DNA from: CAZSWR01 sp964610885
GTDB taxonomy: Bacteria > Bacteroidota > Ignavibacteria > Kapaibacteriales > UBA2268
DNA length: 46,854 nt
Direction of reading: 5' to 3'
Assembly (NCBI GenBank): GCA_964610885.1
Contig: CAZSWR010000016.1
Location: 1 to 46,854 of the forward strand
In this document: positions 34,962-42,336 of the stretch, one piece after another
Layout: every line of letters begins with the position of its first letter
Numbering within the stretch: the stretch's first letter is position 1
The notes under the pieces: generated by a model
The model's input: only the letters and a program-made list of their open reading frames with translations
Told to the model about the DNA's origin: nothing
Databases searched by the model: none
Program-made: the position numbers and the translations under genes

Positions 34962-35432
34962 TCAATTCTTACCTAACTGGCAGACGACCATCGCGACGAC
35001 GCCTTCGCCGCGGCCGGTGAAGCCCATTTTCTCGTTCGTCTTGGCCTTGATATTGACGCGGGCCGGCTCGACCTTGCAAATCGAGGCAATATGTTCCTTT
35101 ATCGCCTGTTTGTACGGGGCCAGTTTGGGCGTTTGCAGAATTACGGAGGCGTCGATATTGACGACGTGGTAGCCATTGTCTTCCATCAGCTCCACCACAC
35201 GGGTCAGAAGCACCGAACTCCGAATGTCTTTGTACTGTGGGTCGGTATCGGGGAAGTGCTCTCCGATGTCGCCCATGCACATAGCGCCGATGATCGCATC
35301 GCAGACGGCGTGCAGCAGTGCATCGCCATCGCTGTGGGCCTCGCAGCCGAGCTGTGAATCAATTTTTATCCCGCCCAAAAACAATTCCCTGTCGTTCACC
35401 AATCTGTGCGAATCATATCCGAAACCGATCAT
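34962..35432 (-). CDS. ispF: 2-C-methyl-D-erythritol 2,4-cyclodiphosphate synthase
   Basis: A 156-residue enzyme of the MEP isoprenoid pathway that converts CDP-methylerythritol 2-phosphate to the cyclodiphosphate and releases CMP. Seen: GFGYDSHRL with metal ligands D7 and H9, H41 in DALLHAVCDA, GDIGEHFPDTDP, and the C-terminal KMGFTGRGEGVVAMVV that builds the trimer active site. The ATG at 35430-35432 is preferred: GGAG sits six bases upstream. The in-frame GTG at 35444 would overlap that site. It lies about 20 bp after pyrG and is likely cotranscribed with it. Length is normal for the family. Confidence 0.95.
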   Translation of the reverse strand: MIGFGYDSHRLVNDRELFLGGIKIDSQLGCEAHSDGDALLHAVCDAIIGAMCMGDIGEHFPDTDPQYKDIRSSVLLTRVVELMEDNGYHVVNIDASVILQTPKLAPYKQAIKEHIASICKVEPARVNIKAKTNEKMGFTGRGEGVVAMVVCQLGKN

Positions 35433-35453
35433 ATCATACTCCACTAATTTGTT

Positions 35454-37094
35454 TTAGTCATTAACTTCAGTTTTTTCTTTTTTCAGTTTCAAAACGGCTT
35501 TGATAAAGCTGATGAAAAGCGGATGGCCCTTGACAGCTCTGGATTTCAATTCAGGATGGAACTGGCAACCGACGAACCACGGGTGGTCCGGCAATTCCAT
35601 CATTTCCACCAAATGCCCGTCCGGCGAAAGGCCTGAAAGCACCATGCCGTGTTGCTCAAGCGTCTCGCGGTATTGGTTATTCACTTCATAGCGGTGGCGG
35701 TGGCGTTCGGAGATTTCCGTTGCCTTGTACGCCGCGAAGGCCATGGTTTTCTCTTTGATCACGCAGGGATAGGCTCCAAGGCGCATCGTGCCGCCTTTTT
35801 CTTTAATTTTCTTCTGGTCGTCCATCAGGTCGATCACTTTGTGTGGCGTCGTTTTGCTGAACTCGAATGAATTGGCTTCGGCCAGCCCGCAGACGTTGCG
35901 AGAGAATTCCACAACGGCGCATTGCATACCGAGGCAAATGCCAAAGAATGGCAGCTTGTTTTCGCGGCAGTAGCGGATCGAAGCGATCTTTCCTTCGATG
36001 CCGCGATTGCCGAATCCGGGGCCGACGAGCACGCCATCGTATTTCGAGATGATTTCGGCAGAGTTTTCGTCGTTGATTTCTTCGGAATTGAGCAGATCGA
36101 CCGTTACCTTCACGTTGTTGATCGAACCGGCGTGGACAAATGCCTCGAAAATACTCTTGTACGAATCGCGATACTTGGCGTATTTGCCGACGAGTGCAAT
36201 ACGAACCTCGCCCTTGGGATTCCTGATTCTCTGGACGAAATTACGCCACGTGTCGAACTCAAGTGGTTGCGGTTCCATTCCGAGTTTGCTCAATACAACT
36301 TCGGCCAGCCCGCTTTTGGCGAACAACAGAGGAACTTCGTAGATTGTTGTTTCGGCGTCCTTCACCTCGAAGACGCATTCCTCGTCCACGTTGCAGAACA
36401 GGGCGATTTTCTGGCGTTCTTCCTTGCCGATGCGATGCTCGGTGCGGCAGAGCAAAATGTCCGGCCGGATACCATATTCCATTAGCGCTTTGACGGAGTG
36501 CTGAGTGGGCTTGGTTTTGATTTCGCCGGCGCTTTTGATGTACGGGACGAAGGTCAGGTGCACGAAAAGAATGTTTTTCGGGCCGAGTTTGATGCGCAAT
36601 TGGCGGACGGCCTCGAGGAACGGCAGAGATTCGATGTCGCCAACTGTACCGCCGATTTCTACCAAGACGAAATCAAATTTGCCATGATCGACCATGATGC
36701 GGTTCTTAATCTCGTCGGTGATGTGCGGGATGACCTGTATCGTCTTGCCCAGGTAGTGTCCGTCGCGCTCGCGCTGAATCACTTCCAAATAGACCTGGCC
36801 GGCGGTTGTGCTGTTTTTCCGCGAGAGTGAAATGTCGAGGAAACGCTCGTAGTGCCCCAGGTCGAGGTCGGTTTCGCAACCGTCGTCGGTAACGTACACC
36901 TCGCCGTGTTGGAATGGGTTCATCGTGCCGGGATCGACGTTGATGTACGGATCGAGTTTCATAATCGAGACCGAATAGCCGCGTTCCTTGAGCAGCAACC
37001 CGAGCGACGATGAGGAAATTCCTTTGCCGAGCGACGAAAGCACGCCTCCGGTCGTAATTATATACTTAGTTTCTTTGGTTTGTTCTGTTTGCAT
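35454..37094 (-). CDS. pyrG: CTP synthase
   Basis: A 546-residue bifunctional enzyme that makes CTP from UTP, ATP and glutamine. The N-terminal synthetase (1-270) has KYIITTGGVLSSLGKGISSSSLG with the P-loop-like motif, MKLDPYINVDPGTMNPFQHGE and IEIGGTVGDIES-type sequence. The C-terminal class I glutaminase (about 297-540) has C387 in GICLGMQ and the H513/E515 pair in CQFHPEL. All key residues are present and the length is normal. It begins an apparent pyrG-ispF operon. CTP is also the cofactor of the IspD step just before IspF, which may make the pairing sensible. Confidence 0.97.
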   Translation of the reverse strand: MQTEQTKETKYIITTGGVLSSLGKGISSSSLGLLLKERGYSVSIMKLDPYINVDPGTMNPFQHGEVYVTDDGCETDLDLGHYERFLDISLSRKNSTTAGQVYLEVIQRERDGHYLGKTIQVIPHITDEIKNRIMVDHGKFDFVLVEIGGTVGDIESLPFLEAVRQLRIKLGPKNILFVHLTFVPYIKSAGEIKTKPTQHSVKALMEYGIRPDILLCRTEHRIGKEERQKIALFCNVDEECVFEVKDAETTIYEVPLLFAKSGLAEVVLSKLGMEPQPLEFDTWRNFVQRIRNPKGEVRIALVGKYAKYRDSYKSIFEAFVHAGSINNVKVTVDLLNSEEINDENSAEIISKYDGVLVGPGFGNRGIEGKIASIRYCRENKLPFFGICLGMQCAVVEFSRNVCGLAEANSFEFSKTTPHKVIDLMDDQKKIKEKGGTMRLGAYPCVIKEKTMAFAAYKATEISERHRHRYEVNNQYRETLEQHGMVLSGLSPDGHLVEMMELPDHPWFVGCQFHPELKSRAVKGHPLFISFIKAVLKLKKEKTEVND

Positions 37095-37547
37095 AGTGCT
37101 TCTTATTTATGTTAATATTCATTGTTTTCGATAAAACAAAGAGAATCCACCCCTTAGGAAAACCGAAAGATTGTTTTTCTAAAGAGCCGTGTTGCATAAT
37201 GACAAACAAAAATCGAGTTGTATTTTTTTTGTCCTACGAAAATAGTAAAAAATAGTGATTATTGAAAATAAATAAGAGCGGGTCTATAAGTAGTTTTGCA
37301 CATTTTCGGGCATGGTGGGGGAGTGATTGGATTTATGTTAACAGAATGTTGAGAGAGCGTCATTATCCTACGGGACTGTCTCAAAAGTGTCATTCTCAAG
37401 CGAAGTGATGAATCCATTGTCATCCATAATTCATTGCAATATATGGATGTTTCACTTCGTTCAACATGACCCCAGAACAGTTTTTCTGCCTTTTGAGACA
37501 TTCCCTTGGCTGAACTATACAATATCATCAGGCTATTAGCAGCGAAT
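37095..37547. other. Intergenic region upstream of pyrG
   Basis: No gene in 453 bp. The part nearest pyrG (37095-37260) is AT-rich and should hold its promoter; I see no clear element. 37372-37505 is a MITE-like repeat (separate entry). Confidence 0.4.
37372..37505. mobile_element. MITE-like element, family B copy 2
   Basis: A 134-bp element with terminal inverted repeats GGGACTGTCTCAAAAG and, at the right, CTTTTGAGACATTCCC. The internal arms GAAGTGATGAATCCAT and ATGGATGTTTCACTTC also pair, so the whole unit can fold into one long hairpin. Its reverse complement matches 20811-20940. It has no coding capacity. TGTCTCAAAA ends are, from memory, also found on some insertion sequences, which may be the source of the mobilising transposase. 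Confidence 0.85.
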
Positions 37548-38369
37548 TTATTTGTGATCCAATTTTTTCGAGATAACTTCTAATGATTCCTTGATGAAGA
37601 GCATGTCTGCGTCCAGAGCGTCCAATCGGGAATTTGTCTTTTTTATCATGCCTAATAATTCAACATCATTCTCGCCAAGCTGATTGATTTCATCCTGCAT
37701 GCCGTCGTTGTGCGGTTGCGATTTAGGGTTTGAAAGACCCTTTGTTGGTTTTGACTTCTTTTCAGTTTTGGCATATTTTATTTTTTTCGATTTCTTTTCC
37801 TTTGCGACCAAATGGCGTTCGTCGTCGGGGATGCCCAGTATATCGGCAACTGCGGAAGCGCTACCTTTGTCGCCCCGCATCAGTTTGGTGTAAATATTTC
37901 TCGCCTCGCGCAGGAAAGCATAAGCCAGGTCGAGGCTGTCCAGATCCCGATAGAGGTATCCAAAATTCTCGTAGCAAGCGGCCACCCAATACCTGTTCCC
38001 AGCCTTTTTGAAGTGTTTGTATGCTTTGTTCAGGTAATTGAAAGCCTCGGCGAAGTTCTTGCCTTCGCGGAGCGTAATGCTCAGCTTTAAGTGCCTCATC
38101 GCCATTTCGCTTGCGCTGGTCTGCGGTTTGGCAGCCTTTGCGCCTTCGGTTGGCTTGGCGTCTTCGCTCTGCGCCTTGCCGTTTTTGCCCTTTTGTGGTT
38201 CGGCGCCTTTCTTGCCGTCTTTCGTAACCTCAATCGGAAGTTTTGATTTCTTTAGTTCGGCTTCAGCTTGTTCGGGGCCTTTCTTGGCGTGTTCGTCGGC
38301 AGCTTTCGTTGCCGAACCACCAAACGCCATGATAGACAAAATGGTTATTACCCACAGGATTGATTTCAT
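37548..38369 (-). CDS. Exported Lys-rich TPR protein
   Basis: A 273-residue exported protein. The ATG at 38367-38369 is chosen because GGAG lies five bases upstream. Residues 1-24 are a signal peptide (MKSILWVITILSIMAFGG...). A Lys/Glu/Gly-rich, probably disordered region follows (25-85). Residues 88-165 have TPR-like helices (AFNYLNKAYKHFKKAGN, VAACYENFGYLYRDLDSLDLAYAFLREARNIY). A second Lys-rich region (about 188-212) and a C-terminal heptad-like coiled coil (about 222-270) close the protein. TPRs suggest a scaffolding role in the periplasm. I recognise no specific family. Confidence 0.75.
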   Translation of the reverse strand: MKSILWVITILSIMAFGGSATKAADEHAKKGPEQAEAELKKSKLPIEVTKDGKKGAEPQKGKNGKAQSEDAKPTEGAKAAKPQTSASEMAMRHLKLSITLREGKNFAEAFNYLNKAYKHFKKAGNRYWVAACYENFGYLYRDLDSLDLAYAFLREARNIYTKLMRGDKGSASAVADILGIPDDERHLVAKEKKSKKIKYAKTEKKSKPTKGLSNPKSQPHNDGMQDEINQLGENDVELLGMIKKTNSRLDALDADMLFIKESLEVISKKLDHK

Positions 38370-39112
38370 AAGTACTCCAATTTCCAATTTTGATATAACC
38401 GAACCAAATACATTTATATTTTATTCGGCGGATTTATTCAAATCTTGAGTAATAAAGGTTTATAACACATTCCACCACCTAACCTCTCCCCCACCCTCAC
38501 TATTTGGCATCAAACAGATAGGCCGAGTGATTTGTTCTCTATGGTATTATATTGAATGTGAGGGCGAGGTAATCTCGCCCCTACACAAGGCAAAACTTTT
38601 GAATTCATCAGATGAGCTTTATGAGTGTGTTGAAATAGTAATTTTCTTTGGTTTTTACCCCTCGCCATTCATGGAGAGGGGCAGGGGTGAGGCAGACCGA
38701 GTTTGCATAAGTATATAATCTACTTTGAATTGCAATTCTTTGCCTCTCTCCCCAAACTCCTCTCTCCATTCTGGAGAAAGGGGCTTAAAGAAAAAATCTT
38801 ACTTTATCAACAGTCTCTTAGGAGCCTGTTGATAAAGTATTGCTACGCTATCCCACGGGTTAACCCATGGGTTCGATACGAGCCATATCTCCTATATTAT
38901 CAATGTATTAGCACAATTCTTTCTTTAGCCCCCTTTGTCAAAGGTGGTTGGGGGATTTGTAGATATTTCTATGACTTACCGCGATTCATACAATAATATG
39001 AAAATCATTATTGCATATTTGATAATTTATTTGAAACACTCCAAAAGACAAAAAGATTAATATGTTATAACAAATAATTAATTATTAATTTTGTGAACGA
39101 GGAATAGAACGC
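38370..39112. other. Long repeat-bearing intergenic region
   Basis: 743 bp without a gene. 38460-38800 carries low-complexity CT-rich and GA-rich blocks (CCTCTCCCCCACCCTC; GGAGAGGGGCAGGGGTGAGG; CCTCTCTCCCC) that can pair with each other and look like remnants of spacer repeats. 38820-38995 is a family D element. The last 100 bases are AT-rich and should hold the promoter of the gene at 39113. Confidence 0.5.
38820..38995. repeat. Dispersed intergenic element, family D copy 3
   Basis: Starts GGAGCCTGTTGATAAAGTA, has the hairpin CCCACGGGTTAACCCATGGG, then ATTATCAATGTATTAGCACA, TTTAGCCCCCTTTGTCAAAGG, GGGGGATTTGTAGATATTTC and ATCATTATTGC. It matches 42113-42336 in the same order and orientation. 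No coding capacity. Confidence 0.8.
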
Positions 39113-39676
39113 ATGGTTGTTCTAATTGGCCGGAAAAAATTGAAGATACTAATTTACATATTGATTGTTCTCTCTTTGCTTTTCAATGCGGTGGGCAATA
39201 TGATTGCATTCATGGCATTGCGCAGCTCTGCATGGGCCGAATCGAAAGCAAGGATCGAAATGGACGTGCCGGCTGGCGAACTGGTTCTCTTTTCAATTCC
39301 GAAATGTTCCAACCATTGCAACCTGCCCGATGTGGAGGACGGACAGATGGAATTCAGCTACTCGGGGACCATGTACGATGTGATTCGGCGGTACGAAACT
39401 TCCGATTCTGTATTCATCGAATGCCTCCGAGACGAACAAGAGGAAGAGCTAATCGAAGCTTTCATCCGAAACCATAACAAATCGGATTCAGGCTCATCGT
39501 TTTTCCACGCTTTGGCGAAATGGCAACATGTTCCGGTCTATTACCAAACCGGCCCGGACGAAGAAATCTCTCATTCCAAGGAAATTGACATCTGCAAAAT
39601 CACTCCTAAACCTAAATTCTATATTTCAATTCATTCCGAAATTGAAACGCCACCGCCACGAGCAGCATTCCTTTAA
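39113..39676 (+). CDS. Single-pass membrane protein upstream of TonB receptor
   Basis: A 187-residue protein. GAGGAA at 39099-39104 precedes the ATG. One N-terminal membrane segment (about 11-35) is followed by a domain presumably in the periplasm. It has a C-x3-C pair (C65, C69), EFSYSGTMYDVIRR (85-98), a C104-x-x-DEQEEEL stretch, and ends YISIHSEIETPPPR. The order 'G-x-M-Y-D-V, C-x2-D-x2-E-E, terminal PPP' matches, from memory, a family of small proteins often encoded next to TonB-dependent receptors in Bacteroidota; I cannot confirm it. Here too the next gene is such a receptor. Function unknown; metal-related uptake is a guess. Confidence 0.7.
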   Translation: MVVLIGRKKLKILIYILIVLSLLFNAVGNMIAFMALRSSAWAESKARIEMDVPAGELVLFSIPKCSNHCNLPDVEDGQMEFSYSGTMYDVIRRYETSDSVFIECLRDEQEEELIEAFIRNHNKSDSGSSFFHALAKWQHVPVYYQTGPDEEISHSKEIDICKITPKPKFYISIHSEIETPPPRAAFL

Positions 39677-39815
39677 TATCAATTCAATTCTTTATTGGAC
39701 TTCTTAATTCTCGCCCGCATGATGGCGAAGTGTTTTGATTGCTTGTCCGCTTGAGGCGAGCAATTCAATTGTGTTGTTTAAATATTTATTATGTAAAATT
39801 ATCAAGATTGAAGAT

Positions 39816-41888
39816 ATGAAAAGAATACTCTCGATACTGTTCGCCGGAGCGCTCATCACTTCCGGCCTTCAGGCAAAGAATGAAAGAAAAGCGGACTCGG
39901 ACACTGTTACAGTTAGGAATATTCTCGGCGTTACGGTTACGGCACCGAGAATGGCCATCTCGCTAAAAGACAATCCTTCGGCCACGACAATCGTTGGCGC
40001 AGACTTACTCAAGAAACAAGATAAATGTATCGCCATCGACGAAGCCATGGCCCTCGTCCCCGGTGTGCGCGTGGACAATCAGGCCGCCGGCGAAAGGGTG
40101 CACCTCTCCGTCCGCGGTATGGGAATATTAACAGAACGCGGAGTGCAGGGCATCAAAGTCATTTTGGATGGAATTCCATTGAACGATCCGGCTGGCTTCG
40201 CCCCCGACTTGCTCGATATCGATTGGAACTCCGTCGAACGCATAGAAGTGCTTCGCGGCCCGGCAGCAGCCCTGTACGGCGGTTCGGCCAATGGCGGAGT
40301 GATCAATATCACGACGAAATGCGGCGGCGATAAACCTTTCGGTGGCGAAGTTTTCTCCACTTTCGGATCCGACAAATTCTGGAAATCATATGTAGCCCTT
40401 AACGGGAGCAAAGACCGTACCGACTACAGAGTCTCGTTTTCACGCACCGGTGGCGATGGATACCGCATCCACAGCGGTTTCTGGGGAGACAATGCAGAAG
40501 CAAAAATCAATTGGTCGCCCTCCGACGGAGTGAAATTAACTCAAATCCTGAAATGGACCGAATCGTTTAGCGAGAATCCCGAAGGAATTTCTCTCGATTA
40601 CTTCAATAATGACCCAAAAACTCCGAACGATGACGCAATTCCACGTAACGAATTCCAATACACCAAACGCCTGACCGGTGGCTTCGCCGGAACAGTGGCC
40701 ATCGACAAAGAGAACGAAATCGCATTCAACCTTTTTGCGAAAACTACTTCGTACAAGGAAGCCGGTTCCAAATATATGTGGAATAGAAACATGATCACAC
40801 CGGGCGGATCGGTGCAATACAACAGACGCTGCGAAACCAAATCAATCAAGAATCTCTTCTCCGTCGGGGCAGACGTCCAATACCAGAACATGGAAAGCAT
40901 CATCGACAGCAACCAAGTGGGCGGCGTCGAGGCAGACCAGATTCTCTCGAACGACAGATTACAGCAAACCGGAATCGGCTTCTTTATCAATGACAGAATC
41001 GAAGTAACCAAAGACCTTGCATTTGTATTGAATCTGCGCTACGACAATGTTAAGAATAATCTGTCATATTTCAACAAATCGGCAGACACTTCAGAAGTAG
41101 ATTTGGATTTTAACAGAGTTACAGCAAAAATTGGCGTGTCCTATTCGTTGGCTCCTTCCATTGGGGTCTATGCCAATTGGGGCCAGGGCTTCCTGCCGCC
41201 GACCACCGAGGGACTGGTCAATAACCCTGTTCGCCCGGGCGGAGTGAACACTTCGCTATCGGCTGCCACCTCGATGGGCGAAGAAATTGGCATTCGCGGT
41301 ACGGCAGATTTTGTCTATTATGATTTGGCTGCTTTCTATATGACTACCAAGGATGACTTTAACCGCTACCGCAAGGGAGACCGCCCCATGGAAACATTCT
41401 ATCAGAATCTGGGCGACAGCAAACGATTCGGTATCGAAGCATTCGTAGCTGCAAATCCTATTAAAGACTTAAACGTTCGCCTCGCATACACTTTCAATGA
41501 CTTTAAATACTCTTCGCCGGATTCGATAAAGGACAACAATCTCCCGAATTGCCCCAAACACAAACTCGATTTCGACGTGGATTACAAATTCTTCAATGCT
41601 CTGACGATTGGCTTCGGTGCCGAAATGCAATCCGAATGGAATATTTTCTTCTACGATTTGGGTATCCCGGGATTGAACAAGAACCTTACCCAAGACGGAT
41701 TCACCATTCTCAACGCAAGAGTGAATTATGAATGGAAACTGTTCGGCCTGAAGGGCGACCTGTTCGCAAGCTGCAAGAATATCGCAGACAAAATGTACAT
41801 GGGATTCACAGAACCCGACGATGGCGGCAACTGCTACCAACCCGCTGCCGGCCGCCAATTCTTCGCCGGTTTCCGTGTGAATTTCTAA
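39816..41888 (+). CDS. TonB-dependent outer-membrane receptor
   Basis: A 690-residue outer-membrane receptor. The ATG at 39816 starts a clean signal peptide (MKRILSILFAGALITSGLQA); the open frame extends upstream to 39735 without a matching reason. The plug domain follows: VTVTAPRMAISLKDNPSATT, VPGVRVDNQAAGERVHLSVRG, IKVILDGIPLNDP, VERIEVLRGPAAALYGG and GGVINITTK. The rest is a 22-strand-type barrel that ends in FFAGFRVNF, with the terminal phenylalanine typical of Bam substrates. It imports a scarce ligand (siderophore, cobalamin or metal complex) using TonB energy; the ligand cannot be told. No SusD partner follows. A strong terminator lies after it. Confidence 0.92.
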   Translation: MKRILSILFAGALITSGLQAKNERKADSDTVTVRNILGVTVTAPRMAISLKDNPSATTIVGADLLKKQDKCIAIDEAMALVPGVRVDNQAAGERVHLSVRGMGILTERGVQGIKVILDGIPLNDPAGFAPDLLDIDWNSVERIEVLRGPAAALYGGSANGGVINITTKCGGDKPFGGEVFSTFGSDKFWKSYVALNGSKDRTDYRVSFSRTGGDGYRIHSGFWGDNAEAKINWSPSDGVKLTQILKWTESFSENPEGISLDYFNNDPKTPNDDAIPRNEFQYTKRLTGGFAGTVAIDKENEIAFNLFAKTTSYKEAGSKYMWNRNMITPGGSVQYNRRCETKSIKNLFSVGADVQYQNMESIIDSNQVGGVEADQILSNDRLQQTGIGFFINDRIEVTKDLAFVLNLRYDNVKNNLSYFNKSADTSEVDLDFNRVTAKIGVSYSLAPSIGVYANWGQGFLPPTTEGLVNNPVRPGGVNTSLSAATSMGEEIGIRGTADFVYYDLAAFYMTTKDDFNRYRKGDRPMETFYQNLGDSKRFGIEAFVAANPIKDLNVRLAYTFNDFKYSSPDSIKDNNLPNCPKHKLDFDVDYKFFNALTIGFGAEMQSEWNIFFYDLGIPGLNKNLTQDGFTILNARVNYEWKLFGLKGDLFASCKNIADKMYMGFTEPDDGGNCYQPAAGRQFFAGFRVNF

Positions 41889-41954
41889 TTAGAAGGAACC
41901 GATAGAAAGGTTTTTCCCAATCGACATTAAAGCCATTCATCGGACGATACAAAT

Positions 41955-42002
41955 AAATACTCGTACTGTCACATTATGCTGGCAGTACGAGTATTTTTTT
42001 TT
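41955..42002 (+). terminator. Rho-independent terminator after TonB receptor
   Basis: A 14-bp perfect stem (AAATACTCGTACTG at 41955-41968 with CAGTACGAGTATTT at 41983-41996), followed by a run of nine or more T, about 65 bp after the stop codon. Confidence 0.9.
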
Positions 42003-42112
42003 ATCAACACCGAATTGTTGTAAGGTCAGAATTCGTTCTTCAACACGCCCGCTAATTCTTTGCTGTCAAGGAAATTGTTTTCAGTGTACTTTGGAAGTCA
42101 TCGGATGAGTAT

Positions 42113-42336
42113 AAGGAGTGCGTTGAAAAAGTATAGATCAACCATCCCACGGGTTAACCCGTGGGTTCAATCCAAGCAATATATCCAATATTATCAATGT
42201 ATTAGCACAATCTTTTCTTTGGCCCCCTTTGAAAAAGGGGGATGGGGGATTTCTCGATATTTCAATAACTTACTGCAATACATGCAAATGTTTGAAACCC
42301 ATTATTGCTAATTTTTGTACTTTATAAACAGGCTGT
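42113..42336. repeat. Dispersed intergenic element, family D copy 4
   Basis: The most complete copy, about 220 bp. The left end AGGAGTGCGTTGAAAAAGTA and the right end TACTTTATAAACAGGCTGTT are inverted repeats of each other with mismatches. The interior has the hairpin CCCACGGGTTAACCCGTGGG, CCCCCTTTGAAAAAGGGGG, and TTTGAAACCCATTATTGC. It ends at the polA stop codon. Confidence 0.8.
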
